Assembly (NCBI RefSeq): GCF_051106095.1
Contig: NC_135785.1
Span: 221,955,045-222,019,044 of the forward strand
Length of the DNA stretch: 64,000 bases
Origin: Pogona vitticeps
Taxonomy: Eukaryota > Chordata > Lepidosauria > Squamata > Agamidae
Reading direction: 5' to 3'
In this document: one piece after another, positions 33,943-45,600 of the stretch
Position numbering within the stretch: the first letter of the stretch is position 1
How the letters are laid out: each line of letters opens with the position of its first letter
The notes under the pieces: generated by a model
What the model saw: only the letters and a program-made list of their open reading frames with translations
The model's database searches: none
Told to the model about the DNA's origin: nothing
Made by a program: the position numbers and the translations under genes

Positions 33943-34499
33943 AGCCAATTGCAATATTTGTTATAGAATTATACTCAGAGACAGATTCAGAGGTGGGCAT
34001 GGATTTCAGAAATATTCAGGCATTGAACTGAGTGCTCTAAACTCCATAATGAATTTAGATGTCCAACCTCCATTAGCATGGATTGAAAGTGGGTGTCCAA
34101 CTTTCTTTAGCATGTGGAAACATTATTGGTTGGTATTAAAAATAAAAAAGTCAGCTATCTTCCTGAAGTTGAAGTTGTAACAAATATTTTACCATTGTAG
34201 GTTTATGATTTGCATAGATATTGTAAAGCTAGGATCTTTTAAAGTTTATGTATAAAAATGTAACCAAGGCAAAACATCTTCATGAATTATTGTCACACTT
34301 GACGCTAACTGTAAATCCTTCCCAAAATGAAGACCCAGTCAATCATGAAGGCTGCAATAACACAGAGACCTGCTTCAGAATTGCCTACTAATGGAGTGTT
34401 TGGAAACCCTTCTTAAATGCAGATATCTTGAACAGTGATATAGACTGGGCTACAAAGCCTTTATGATTCCTCTGCTGAAGTCCTGGAGGTAATATATAA
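33943..34499. other. No gene seen
   Basis: No supported frame or repeat. Confidence 0.55.
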
Positions 34500-35165
34500 C
34501 TGTTACGAGTAGTAGCCACTGATAGCTTTACCCTTCATGAATTTGTCTAATTCCATTTTAAAGGCATCCAAGTTGGTATTCATCATTCTGGGCATTCTGT
34601 AGAAGTAGATTCTACAGTTGAGCTATGCGCTCTGTGGGGAGCTATTTCTTTTTATCTGTTCAGAATTTCTGCAGTTTAGATTTCTTGGATGTATTTGAGT
34701 TCTAGTGCTATCCCTGGTCTCTTCACTGTGTATTATTTTATACATATCTATCACCTCCAGCCTACTAATTTTTTATCTATACTAAAAGGCAGCTCCAGAA
34801 TGTAGGCTTTGCTTCTAAGGAGCTATTTCATCCCCTTGATAAATTCAGCTCCTCTTTTCTTGCCTTTTTTTTCAGTTCTGCAATACTGTAACAACCAGAA
34901 TTTTACACTTTGTATGGTCTCCCCTGAATTTGTATAAAGGCAGTATGATGCAGACAGTTTTATTTCCCATTCCTTTCCTAGAGATCGCCATCATAGAATT
35001 AGCTCTTCTCACCCTTTTTTTTTTTTTTTTTTTTTGCCATCTTACACTTGGTCAGTGTTATCTACCATAGCCCACCCACAGCTTCTTGACCAGTCATGGC
35101 AAAGTCTGACTCCACCAGTATATGTACATGCTGGCACTTTTTGCAGCAGTACGCAATACTTCGTG
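34500..35165 (-). repeat. CR1-type LINE 3' region, minus strand
   Basis: Contains, in the order expected for the complement of a CR1 3' part, TAGCCACTGATAGCTTTACC, CATCCAAGTTGGTATTCATC, GAGCTATGCGCTCTGTG, a GAGTTCTAGTGCTATCCC block, CATATCTATCACC, GTATGGTCTCCCCTGAATTT and GATCGCCATCATAGAATTAG. These match my memory of an old CR1/L3-like consensus. A T21 run (35017-35037) interrupts it. Possible coding remains continue at 35.6 and 36.1 kb on either side of a hAT-type insertion. Confidence 0.65.
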
Positions 35166-35695
35166 TCACAGCTTTGAAAGTTGCTTTTAAAAAAGCAAAT
35201 TACTTGTGTGGGGAGGGGGTTGAAAGAAGTAGTGTATTAACATTCTTTGCCACTCATTATTGAAAGTGTAAATCCTTATTGAAACTAAATCCTCCAGAGA
35301 GAAGGTTGCAGCCTACTCCTATTGAGATTTCTCGATCTCCTATGACACAGGGGGTGTTCTCCCACACCGCCCTGCACTCAAAATTCTTTGAGGGAATCTT
35401 GATCTGCTGTATACAGCCAATCTTCCCCAGAGCCCTGAGGAGACCTGCTGCTTTGCTGCTCACCTTGCCCCCTTCTCCAAAAAGGCCAAATCTTAATATC
35501 CCAATGATTACACCTCTCCATATAAGAACTAGTTGTTTATTTTAACTCTGTGCTTCACTTATTATTAGACCATAAGATTTTTTTCTGTTTCAAATGGCTG
35601 AGAAGTTTGCTCAAGAATCTTTGGAGATGGACTTTGTCAAATGACTTTGAAAATTAAAGAGGAATAGCTACCATGATAGATACCTTAGTTTTATC
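35166..35695. other. Mostly unassigned; possible CR1 remnant at the right
   Basis: No gene. GGAGATGGACTTTGTCAAAT near 35.62 kb resembles the complement of a CR1 coding block (GGACTTTGTCAAAGGCTTT) and may belong with the preceding 3' region. This is tentative. Confidence 0.35.
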
Positions 35696-35703
35696 TACTA
35701 GAC

Positions 35704-36093
35704 CAGCAGCCCCCAACATTTTGTTGGTAGGGGGAAGCGAGCTGCATGCGCGGTGGCAGGGGCACCCCTGCGCTCGCATGGTGGGCATGTCGTGCTCGCA
35801 CGGGGGGTGTTGCGCTCACGCGCACGCATGAAGCATGACACAACCACTGCACAAGCATGACACGCCCACCGTGAGTGCTACATGCCCACTACACAAGCAT
35901 GACATGCCTCCTGCGGGTGCAACACGCCCACCACATGAGCATGACACACCTCCTGTGGGTGCAACACACCCACCGTGTGAGCATGACATGCCCACCACAT
36001 GTGCGTGGGGAGGCAGAGATCCGTATCCATGGCCCAGTTCCGGCAAGCCCACGGACTGGCATCGGGTCACAGACCAGGGGTTGACGACCCCTG
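35704..36093. mobile_element. hAT-type element with minisatellite core
   Basis: A 390-bp non-autonomous element with an 8-bp target duplication TACTAGAC (35696-35703, 36094-36101). The ends are CAGCAGCCCCCAAC and, complemented, CAGGGGTCGTCAAC, imperfect inverted termini of hAT style. The interior is an array of about 21-bp half-units based on AGCATGACATGCCCACC, with a period near 42 bp over about 35.83-36.0 kb, followed by a CACGGACTGGCATCGGG block. Repeat-encoded peptides on either strand are not genes. Confidence 0.8.
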
Positions 36094-36101
36094 TACTAGA
36101 C

Positions 36102-36689
36102 TACTTCAGGTATGTTCTGAGTGGACCTATCATCAAAAGCTGTGGAGAAATAGCAACTGATGTAAAGCGCAGCTCCTGTGGTGCTAGTTGTGGACATGGC
36201 ACATCAAGAATTTTATAACAATCCTGTCAGCAGCATTGGTTATTAGTTTGTCATCGGTTTGTTTCTGGAAGGCCCGAGATACTTTAAGGACTATCTGCCT
36301 CTATGAATCAATTTTTATGTTAAGATGTAACTTGGAAACTTTGCTTCATAGGTTTGCCTTGTACAAATTACTGTTGATACTGAAGCAGGATAAATCTTCT
36401 TGTGATATTATGAAAGCAATGGAATACTTTTCCTTGGAAAGATTACCTTGACCATTTATTGCCAAATTAGAGGAATCATGAGTTCCTTTTAAAATGAAAA
36501 TTTAATATTCTTATTTGGATCTAGTGTTCGCTAGAATTTTATTGCTTTTATTCTTAATAAAAATGGTCTAAATCCAAATACTGGTCCCGTCTAGAATGGA
36601 ACCACTGATTCAGATATTGAATGGTAATTCAACACTTAGGTACATCCTATTGATTCAATGGGTCTACTTTAGTTGTGATTAGTAAGTGA
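36102..36689. other. No gene seen
   Basis: No coding frame is supported. The first 100 bp may continue the CR1 remnant interrupted by the hAT-type element. Confidence 0.45.
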
Positions 36690-36715
36690 ATTAGTTTGTG
36701 TGCACACGTGCGCGT

Positions 36716-36895
36716 GTGCATGTACATTCAAATCAGAACCAACTTCTAGCGACCCTGATAGGGCTTTCAGGGTCAGTGAGATATTTAAGGAGTGGGTTTA
36801 CCAGTTCCACTCCTCTAGTCAGTTTCCATGGCTGAGGAGGGATTCAAACCCTGTTCTCCACTACACTGGATTTAGTCATATATATTTAAAGCAAT
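36716..36895 (-). repeat. tRNA-derived SINE, minus strand
   Basis: On the minus strand: TCCAGTGTAGTGGAGAACAG and GGTTTGAATCCC (B-box), then a body with AACCCACTCCTTAAATAT and a GTTGGTTCTGATTTG tail. Same general family as the pieces at 14.5 and 53.1 kb. A purine/pyrimidine GTGTGCACACGTGCGCGTG run adjoins it at 36698-36716. Confidence 0.5.
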
Positions 36896-38693
36896 GTGTT
36901 AATTTGCCTTATTCTTATATTTTAAAAAATATTTTATTGATATTTTAATAACACAGCTATTTATGGATTGCATATAATTTTTCAATGCAAGAATTTTAAA
37001 AATGTAAAGAAGTACAGGGCTAAAAACAGACAATTTGAATAAAAAGCATTACTTTTTTCTACTGACAGTGAAAAGAACTGTCTTCCGTGGTTTGACTTCT
37101 GACTGTTTTTCTAAAATGGTATACAAAATTATATGCAATACATACATATTAAACAGTGGAACAATGTAAATCCCTGCTTTTTAAAAATTCTTCTTTTATA
37201 GCAAAGGTAAAGCTGACATAATTATTATATCCACCCTTGTTGTAGTCATTCTTCCTGACACCCATGTGCCCTACTGGTATTTTTACAGCAATCCAATTTT
37301 CTACATTGTTTGCGTTTGTTCCAGCAATACAAGTACACATGACATTTTCAAAGGAAGTGACTTAAAAATGAAAGTGTGGGGGGGGAGGTTTGGGGAGTTT
37401 AGAGGTTTAATCATGACTCTTCTGCTCTTCATAGGGCAAGGGACAACAATGACTGATTGACAGTCAGTTCTCTAATGACACTATGGTGAATCAAAGCTGT
37501 GCCGAGTATAAACAGTCCTAAAATAGAAGAGCTTGGATTTTGGGGGATTTGGCATGTGATTGTGGAGGAAAGAATGTGTGAAGCCTTACGGTAATCTTCT
37601 TTAATTAAAAGATCAGGCAGTATGGGGGCTGGGTTCAGGTCATGGATTCCATATTGCAGCTGCTTAACCCGCTTACATTTTGTTCCAGTAGATTCGTTCA
37701 ATGGAAAGAATCATTCGACACCAACATGCTAATAATACAACCTTTATCAATCTGACTGAGAATTGCTGTAGGACAAGCACCACTAAGGGACAAGAGACCT
37801 CATTAGCATTATATCACTGTTGCTGCAAAGTGCTGCATAGATGACTCAGTGACTTAAGATGGAAAGTAACAGAGTTTAATCTTATTGGATTCCTGGAAAT
37901 TGTGAATACATAATGTCAAAGATAACTATTTCACTGGATGGAAATCTTTTAATCTCAGCTGCCTCTATGTGACAACTTTCCAGAAAGTTTGGAAAAGAAT
38001 TAGCAGAGCTTCATGAATTTAATGAAGCTGTTTTTAACCTTACACACATGAAAAACAAAAACCTGAAATTGTCTGAGTTGTGGAGTATTTGCTGACCTCA
38101 GACGTCCGATGTAAAAATACCCATGTCCAAAGCAGCATTTGTATTGGCAGACTCTGATGTGTTCCATCAAAACATATACAACTGGAAAGCACAAGATGGA
38201 ATTAAAGCAAAATAAAGTCGACTAAAATGAACAAAAATTGAATGTATACTACTTTGTTGTAGAGTACTTCCTGATGCCAATTAATTTTATACTGCCCTCA
38301 TGAAAAACAAAAACATATTTTTTTCCACATGGTCCAATCTATAGATATCTGGAATTTATCTTCAGGACATCATGGTTTGCTAAAAAAATTATATATATAT
38401 TTCTTTTTAAAATATGCCATCACATTATATTGGCTGGAGCAAAAAGTTGTCTAGACTTGTTTAGATATCCAGTTTTTGCTTGCAGGGAGAGAAAATGATA
38501 CATGGCAAGTGGCTGAAATTTGAAGACCTTATTTACAGCTGTACATGTGATATTTTGTTAGATTGCCTATATAATAGGTTTAGTTATGTGTGGATTCTGC
38601 AACATGTTGTGACTTTATAGGATTGAGACATCCCATATCAATGGGTAAATGTTATAGCTTAGAAATAAGTAAATTATGGCATTCAGAATAACA
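36896..38693. other. 1.8 kb, no gene seen
   Basis: AT-rich unique-looking sequence with no coding frame or named repeat. The 37.9-38.2 kb part has few simple repeats and could include conserved noncoding DNA, but that cannot be judged from one sequence. Confidence 0.5.
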
Positions 38694-38701
38694 TTTTAAA
38701 T

Positions 38702-38869
38702 CAACCATTCTCAACGGGGGCTATATGACTCCCTGGGGGGCCGTGGCACATTTGAAGGGGCCACAGACTGGAAACAATTATTCACACACCATCATGTGAT
38801 TTATACCATCTATATTTCTTTCATATTGTGTTTATCGTGTGGCCAAAAAAGAGAGGTTGAGAATGGCTG
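38702..38869. mobile_element. hAT-type MITE with 8-bp duplication
   Basis: A 168-bp element. The left end CAACCATTCTCAAC and the complement of the right end CAGCCATTCTCAAC agree at 13 of 14 positions. A perfect TTTTAAAT duplication flanks it (38694-38701, 38870-38877) and fits nTnnnnAn. No coding content. Confidence 0.85.
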
Positions 38870-39041
38870 TTTTAAATCATTATATTTTGGTCTGTAAAAT
38901 TTTATTCTTGTAATCATGTCCTATAGCTTCCTCTACATTATTAACTGCATTCTTGGGGGAATAAGAAGTTTTGAAAATTTGATAACAACTGTTTTAGTTG
39001 CATTTTTAATATATTGTCTCCTACTAACATGCCATCTAAAC

Positions 39042-39178
39042 CAGTGGTTCTTAACCTTTGTTACTCGGATGTTTTTGAACTGCAACTCCCAGAAATCCCA
39101 GCCAGCACAGTTGGTGGTGAAGGCTTCTGGGAGTTGCAGTCCAAAACTCCTGAGTAACCCAAGGTTAAGAACCAGTGA
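39042..39178 (+). mobile_element. Foldback hAT-type MITE, copy 1 of an inverted pair
   Basis: A 137-bp foldback element starting CAGTGGTTCTTAACCTTTG and ending AAGGTTAAGAACCAGTG. It is flanked by ATCTAAAC at 39034-39041 and 39179-39186. Its loop sequence (CCCAGCCAGCACAGTTGG) appears complemented in the neighbouring copy, so the two stand in opposite orientation. Confidence 0.9.
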
Positions 39179-39186
39179 TCTAAACC

Positions 39187-39323
39187 AGTGGTTCTTAACC
39201 TTGGGTTACCCAAGTGTTTTTGGACTGCAACTGCCAGAAGCCTTTACCACCAGCTGTGCTGGCTGGGGTTTCTGGGAGTTGCAGTTCAAAAGCACCTGGG
39301 TAACCCAAGGTTAAGAACCACTG
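39187..39323 (-). mobile_element. Foldback hAT-type MITE, copy 2 of an inverted pair
   Basis: Also exactly 137 bp. It is flanked by the same ATCTAAAC on both sides (39179-39186, shared with copy 1, and 39324-39331). Its reverse complement aligns with copy 1 end to end without gaps, differing by my count at somewhat over a tenth of positions. Three identical 8-bp target copies therefore alternate with two oppositely oriented elements. Confidence 0.9.
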
Positions 39324-39331
39324 ATCTAAAC

Positions 39332-40077
39332 AGACATTATATCAACACATCTGCAAATCTCAGATGAGTACATCTATGGTGGAGTATCTTTCTCAATTAT
39401 TTTAACAGTGCGTCAAATTCTAGAATCTTTTGCCAAACTGAACAATTCCTGCTTCTGCTAAATTTGATATACACATCATACCTGAATGTGTGAAATAGAG
39501 CTGTAGAGTCAGTTACAGAATGTATGTTCCGTATAAAATAAGAAGACTATTTAAAGTGTTATTAATATAATATTGGGCATCCAATATATCGTAAGATACA
39601 AAATAACTCAATAATTATGAGACAAGATTAAAGATGCATAAAGAAAGCATTTAACTGTCAGGAATACAAAATATTATTAGATTCAGACACAACATGAATT
39701 AAATTGATCTTTTCATTGTCAGAGAACTCCTGTACCTAGTGGAAGCTCCCTGGCATAGGCTATTGCCAGTTTGATCAGTTTTCTTCCGCCTGCAACTTCC
39801 AGTGATACCTCAGACACTTGTTGGAAGTTTCCCCAATCCTTCAAAACTGATTTTTGGGGCAACAAAAGTGGAGGAGAGGAAAACAATGAATATCTTCACA
39901 CTCTACTTCTGATTCTGGGACCATTCTATTTGTAGAATGCTTTGTGTAACTGTGAAACCAACCCTATATATTTGACTATAGAACTTCAGATTTGCACTCT
40001 CTGCATCTCATCCTTCGTACAAGAAATGCCAGGCAGTTTAAAGCTTCATAACACTTTCTGGGACAAATAAAACCAAG
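39332..40077. other. No gene seen
   Basis: No coding frame or named repeat. Confidence 0.55.
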
Positions 40078-40180
40078 AAATAATGACTTGCCCAAGGCTA
40101 ATAACTGATTTTCACAGCTCACAAGGGATTGAATCAGTTTCACACAGCTAGTTTAATAGCTACAGTGCCACATTAGTCCT
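40078..40180 (-). repeat. MIR-like SINE core fragment
   Basis: ACTTGCCCAAGGCTAATAAC with GGGATTGAATCAG and a degenerate head complement is the familiar minus-strand layout of a MIR-like tRNA-SINE. Old and partial. Confidence 0.4.
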
Positions 40181-40965
40181 GAAGAACACAATGCTATGCA
40201 GACCTACTAGGAAATGAATCCCATAGCAATTCAGCAGGACTTAATCTTGGAACAACATTCATAGAATTACTGTGATATGTCATAACTTTGTAAATAAATG
40301 AGTCCTGTGAACTATAACCAGAGCTCTGCTGTGAGAACTTTTGCAAGTTTCTTCACCTCCTTGGAAGCCTGGAAGTTACTTTTGGACTACAATTCCTATC
40401 AGGGCTTTATCACCTTCGCTGTGTTCCACTGTTTCAAAAGCAGACACTGCATACTGCCCTCATTTCGTAGTACTATGGTGTCTGGATTTGCTGAATCACG
40501 GTAGCAAAAAGAGGAGTTTCATTTTTAAAGGGGGGGGGGAATCTTGTACATCATATTATTAGGAAGCATGTTTTAAGACATGTCCTATGCTTTTAATGGT
40601 GCTTTTCAACCTTTCCTCAATTTTTACACAAATATAATGAATCAACTGATTAATTATAGCCTTGTGTTTTCATAACTGATGTATTTGAGGCATTGCATGA
40701 CAAAGGACAGAAATCCATCTCAGGTGAACTCAGCTGTACTCTTGTAATGACCACACACAAATAGAGCTTTAAGAAATCTCTTTTTTAAAATAAAGCTGTC
40801 AACTAAAAGGACATATGACAGCTCTCTGGGTATGATTCTCTTAGATTCACATATAATAAAAGAGAAAGACAGATAAAAATATCAAAGTTGGCTACTCTCA
40901 GACTGTTGAGTATTTGAATCCCACCAGAGTCGACTGACTCTCTCTCTCTCTCTGATAGTATATAG

Positions 40966-40999
<34 letters not shown>

Positions 41000-43900
41000 G
41001 GCAGATTTTGGACTGGGGAACAGTCAGCAGAAAGAAAATTGATTTCCTTTTTGTTTGGGAAAATGATCTGATGATTTGGTAATTTCAGCCTAAAGTAAGC
41101 CCTGCAGCTTTACCTGTATTTTCTGTGCCAGCAACTAAGGCAAGCTCTACTCTTGAACACAGCTTTTGTGCAGTCAATACATTCCTCAATACACAATTCC
41201 TTTGTGCAGTACAAAAAAGGCCTTTTGAGATCTGTAAAAAAAAAATACACATTTGCTTAAAACATGGAAAATGTTGTGGTAAGCAAACAATTAGTACAAC
41301 ATTGGAATTGTTGCCAGATAGTTTTAAATTATTGTAAGAGATAAATGTCTTGATTATTTATTTTACTATGAAGAACAAATTAATGGGTCTTAGCATGCAC
41401 AACAGTTTTATTCATTCACTTAGATGTCTAAGCATGCACCAGAAACAAAATTTTGAGGTATATCTCCAAAATATTTTGAAGCAAGTAAAAGGAATTTTGA
41501 TGGGACTAACTAAAATTTCAGTTTGTCCCCAAGTTCCTGGATGTCCTGCATATTTGTGACAACTCAGAGTGCAGTAAACAGTGGCGAAATTTGCATTCAT
41601 GGATTTAACAGTGGTTTCCTAGGAAAGATACACAACACTCCACCGCTAAACTTCACCGCTTCTCATGTCCCTGTGCTTGGACCCAGGATTGACATGTAAA
41701 TGATGTGGAACAGTACTACCACAACCAATCTTTTTACAGGAAATCCCAGTGTCATAAGTGGGATTGTAGGGCGCAAAAGCCTTGACTTGTTAATCATTAT
41801 GGACATTTCCAGTCTATGTTGGCATACCAGTTCTGGGTCCAGCAGTGACCTTACTGATGTTGTATGAAAGGCATAAGTGGATGCCACAAGGCAAGATTTG
41901 ATTGACCCCATCAACATGTCTGGAACAGTATCAGTAAAGTTCAAATATATCATGTTCTTTATACACTAATTCACCATGAATATGTTCCTTCATCCCAGAA
42001 AATGGTCCTCTTATTCTGAATCAAGAATATTTTTTTTTGTGCATCAGTTTTCTGGGGCTTTCACATTTCTTCCTTATTTTAGATGCTCATGGTACATCAT
42101 CTGTATTGGCAGATGCCCAGTGATTGCTGAAATGGATGTAACCATTTCAGAATGGTATATAAGTTATAGAACAGTGCCCCTGGCTGAATTCTAAATTTCT
42201 AGAACTCATCTACGTGCAGAGAAAATACAGCATGTATTGTGTGATGTTTAAAACTAAAGCTTGCAGGTGTTGTGCTTTCTGAATAACGAACTAATGAATC
42301 CTTTTTTAAAAATAGTGATATTCAAACCAGCCAATCAGTCGTAGATTTCGGAACACCAAATGAGGCATGCTGAAGCAGATAATCTGTAAAAATAGCCATG
42401 GGGGGGCGGAGATAACAGAAATTAAAATCACAACTGTAGTAATGTAGTGAATTTAAAAACCCTAACGTGTTCCTGTTACAAATCTTAACTACTGGAAGAA
42501 AGTGTATGCGCAATGGATAAAGAGTTGCATACACAATAGTTATGTGTTGATTTAAGACTTGGAAGAAAAATTAGATGCTTTTGGAAAGTTCTAGGGACAG
42601 TGTGTGATCCAAGCTGAAGAGCAGTTCCATGGTGATTGCTGAACTATTTCCAATCTGAACCAAGAGAAGTTTGGACATGCATACTTGCCAAGTCTTAGCT
42701 CACATACAATGAAAGCTCCATTGCAGAAAGAATCAGTTTTTACATTATTACTATGGCAGTCTGCTGAACATCTATCAAGTCATCCTGTTCTGCATGACCG
42801 ATTTCTGAACCAGCCCCCATGAGATCCTTTTACCCAATTTTTGCTCCAAATGCAATGTAAAGTAGGGAATATATCTTCCCTTATTTCAGTCTCACAGGTG
42901 AGGACAAAAGCTTCCAATTGTTCTCCCTGCTGGACAAGATTATGAAAGTGAAGGGGTCCAGTTAATACATACAAAATATAAACTATATTTTAGCCTAATC
43001 GTAGCCATTTTGCTTTCTGTAACTTGCTTTGCTGTATGAATGTTTTGTTTAGGCAGGCAAGCATGAACAAGGGAGGGGGGGTCCGTCAGAGGTTCTTCCC
43101 ATTTACAATTAAGGTATTTCTAAATGAGAAGTTTGGCCTTGGAGAAGTCTGAGTGTCTTACTCAGGGCCGTAGCCCGTTGCCCAGGCACCTGCAGTCCTC
43201 CTCCTCCTTTTCCACACCCCTTTGCCTCCTTTTCTTGTTGAACTTCTAGAAATATATACTTTGGTATGGGGGGCACCTTCTCCCTCTCATATTTTTCCAG
43301 TGAGTGGAATTTGCCTTATTTGCTTACTTTCAGCTGAAAATAAACAAATACATATACTGGATCTCTCTGTCTCTGGCTGATTGCTTAATGTGTTACAGGC
43401 AGGCAAAAACCCAGGAATTAGTCCTGGATCCTTCACTGATTAATCCTGGTAACCTTTAAAAGTTTTGTGTCTTTGTGTGTGTGTGTGTGTGCGCGCGCAC
43501 GCGCATTTTGAGTCTTTGTGAATTTTCTATCTGCTAAACATGTTGTATTTTATATATTTTAAATTTTGCAAAATGCAAAGTTTAGGGTGTAAAGTGTCAA
43601 GTATAATTTTGTTTTTTTGCTAATGTTGCTGGTGAGCAAAAACAAACAAACAAACAACAACCCACAACAACAACCTCATAATCTTGTGAAAGACTAAAGA
43701 ACATCATGGTGCTTGACAATGGGATATTTTGGTATTTTGAGACACCTTGTCTCTAGAAGGACATGAAAATTGTTAATATGTGCTGCATCTAATGTGGGCA
43801 GCTCTATGTGCGTAGCAGTACCTTTCAGGGGAAAGGTAATCTTTGTGCCCAACAGGCTTTGAATCATACTTATTTCATAATTTTATTCTTAGAATTACTG

Positions 43901-45140
43901 ATTCCTGAAAGTAAATATCAGATTTAGTGCAGACTATTGACATTTAGCTAGTCTGCCTATATAAAGAAATCAATTTGTGTACAAGAGAAATCAGAATATA
44001 CTTATGCCTTAACATTAGGAACATTCATATCTACTTAAGTCCAATTGATTTCAGTGGAACTTGCTTTCCAAGTAAGTGCATTTAGGATCGAAGTAATTGA
44101 GAACATCAATCAATACTGTATTGTAGGACCTAAATTAAGAGACAATAATTTGTTTGTGTGAATTTAAAGTAGCACACATGATTAAATTGAAAATAGACAG
44201 AAGAACTAGACTCTAATGGGAAAAAATTAGTTTATTATAGTACTATGTTTTTTTTTAAACAAACCTAATTCTCATTTGATAAACCTTGCTCCCCTTTCCA
44301 AGAATTTTTCAAAGTATTCTAGAGACTGGCAACATTTTCTAGATGTATTCTGTACCTTCAAGTGGATTTTGATACCAGGTTTTTATGGAACATCTCAGTA
44401 TCTACTTACATTCTTCTTGGTTGAAAGAGTGGGAATCTTCATGCACATATGTAACCATTATAATGTCAATAATTCCTTTTGAATAGACACTAATAGGTGA
44501 TAACCATACTTCCGTTTTGATCCATACTTGTTCAGGGCAATGACAATAGGCAGACCCCAGGATAGCTTCTGACTCCATCAGAAGTACAGTATGTTTTGAA
44601 TATCACTATTTTGTTTTTTAAAACTCTTTATTAAATAAAATAAATGATCTAAACTGCATTTCAGGGTGTAATGCCCTTTATGAGCTGGTGCTCTGTTCTA
44701 GTATGAAACATAATATTGACAATAATTTAAAACACATACAGTCTGTCAAAATGAACAATATGAATTAAACGAACACATAAGAATTTATAAAATGTAGACT
44801 GATATAAAATATATTGAAAGTTTTCTTTATTAAAAACAACTAATGATGAAGCAACTACGCTTACTTTCAGAAGGAGTGAATTCCATTTGAAAAAACACAT
44901 TAAGGGTGCAGTTCTATATCCTTTTAACCTTGTATTTGTCTCAGTTTAAACATGTTTGAAATTGATTTACAAATATCAGTCTACATGAAGTACAGCTAAG
45001 CATGCATTTAGGGGAGGGGCAGTGTCTGGGTGGTTTTGGTCAGAAAGTGCGCTATTTTCAATGGGGTTGACAGGGTTGTTTATTTTGCATCAATTCTTAT
45101 CTTGCTTTCAAAATCATTTTGACATGCCAGTGTAATCTGT
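40181..45140. other. 5 kb without a recognised gene
   Basis: AT-rich sequence. It contains an (AT)n run (about 40971-40996), a (GT)n/(GC)n run (43478-43504) and an (AAAC)n patch (43637-43660). A GGACTACAATTCCTATCAGG string at 40384 looks like a foldback-MITE relic. All frames are short and without recognisable motifs. Confidence 0.5.
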
Positions 45141-45600
45141 CCCTAGAGATGGGCACAAACCAGAAAACTGGTGGTTCATGATGCTTTGTGGATCCTGGCT
45201 AACCATGAATCCCTGGAAAAATGGACCGGTTCATGGTTTGTTTTCCCAGTTCATGCCGGGCAGGATGGTGGTTAACTGCTCCTGCTGCTGCCTCTGCCTC
45301 CACTGCAGGTGCATGCTCAAAGGCAGTAGCAGGTTCCCAGTAGGGATGCAAGGCAAGGCACTGCCTCTGAAAGGCACCCACCTATCAGCTGGGTGGCAGG
45401 TGCAGGCTCAGAAACAATGGCCTGGCTTCCCAGAGCCAGGCACTGCTTCTGAACATGCACCCACCACCCACACACTTGCACAAGGAAAAAAAGAGAAGGG
45501 GAGAGGAGTGGGTACTTGGGGAACTTGTCAACTTCCTGACCAAGTTGTTGTGAAATCTTGCCTCCAACAGGAGGTGAGGGGGAAGAAAAGGAAGAGAAGC
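45141..45600. repeat. Possible dispersed repeat, unidentified
   Basis: Begins AGAGATGGGCACAAACC and has paired GGTTCATGATG/CATGAATCC and GGTTCATGGTTTG strings. A GC-richer interior repeats GGCACTGC/CAGGTGCA-type motifs. The start resembles a dispersed squamate repeat I have seen, but I could not find both ends. Overlapping open frames on both strands here follow from the base composition. Confidence 0.35.

Noticed and set aside
35816-36218. Cys/Gly-rich and His/Thr/Pro-rich repeat proteins
   Set aside because: Translations of the minisatellite in the hAT-type element.
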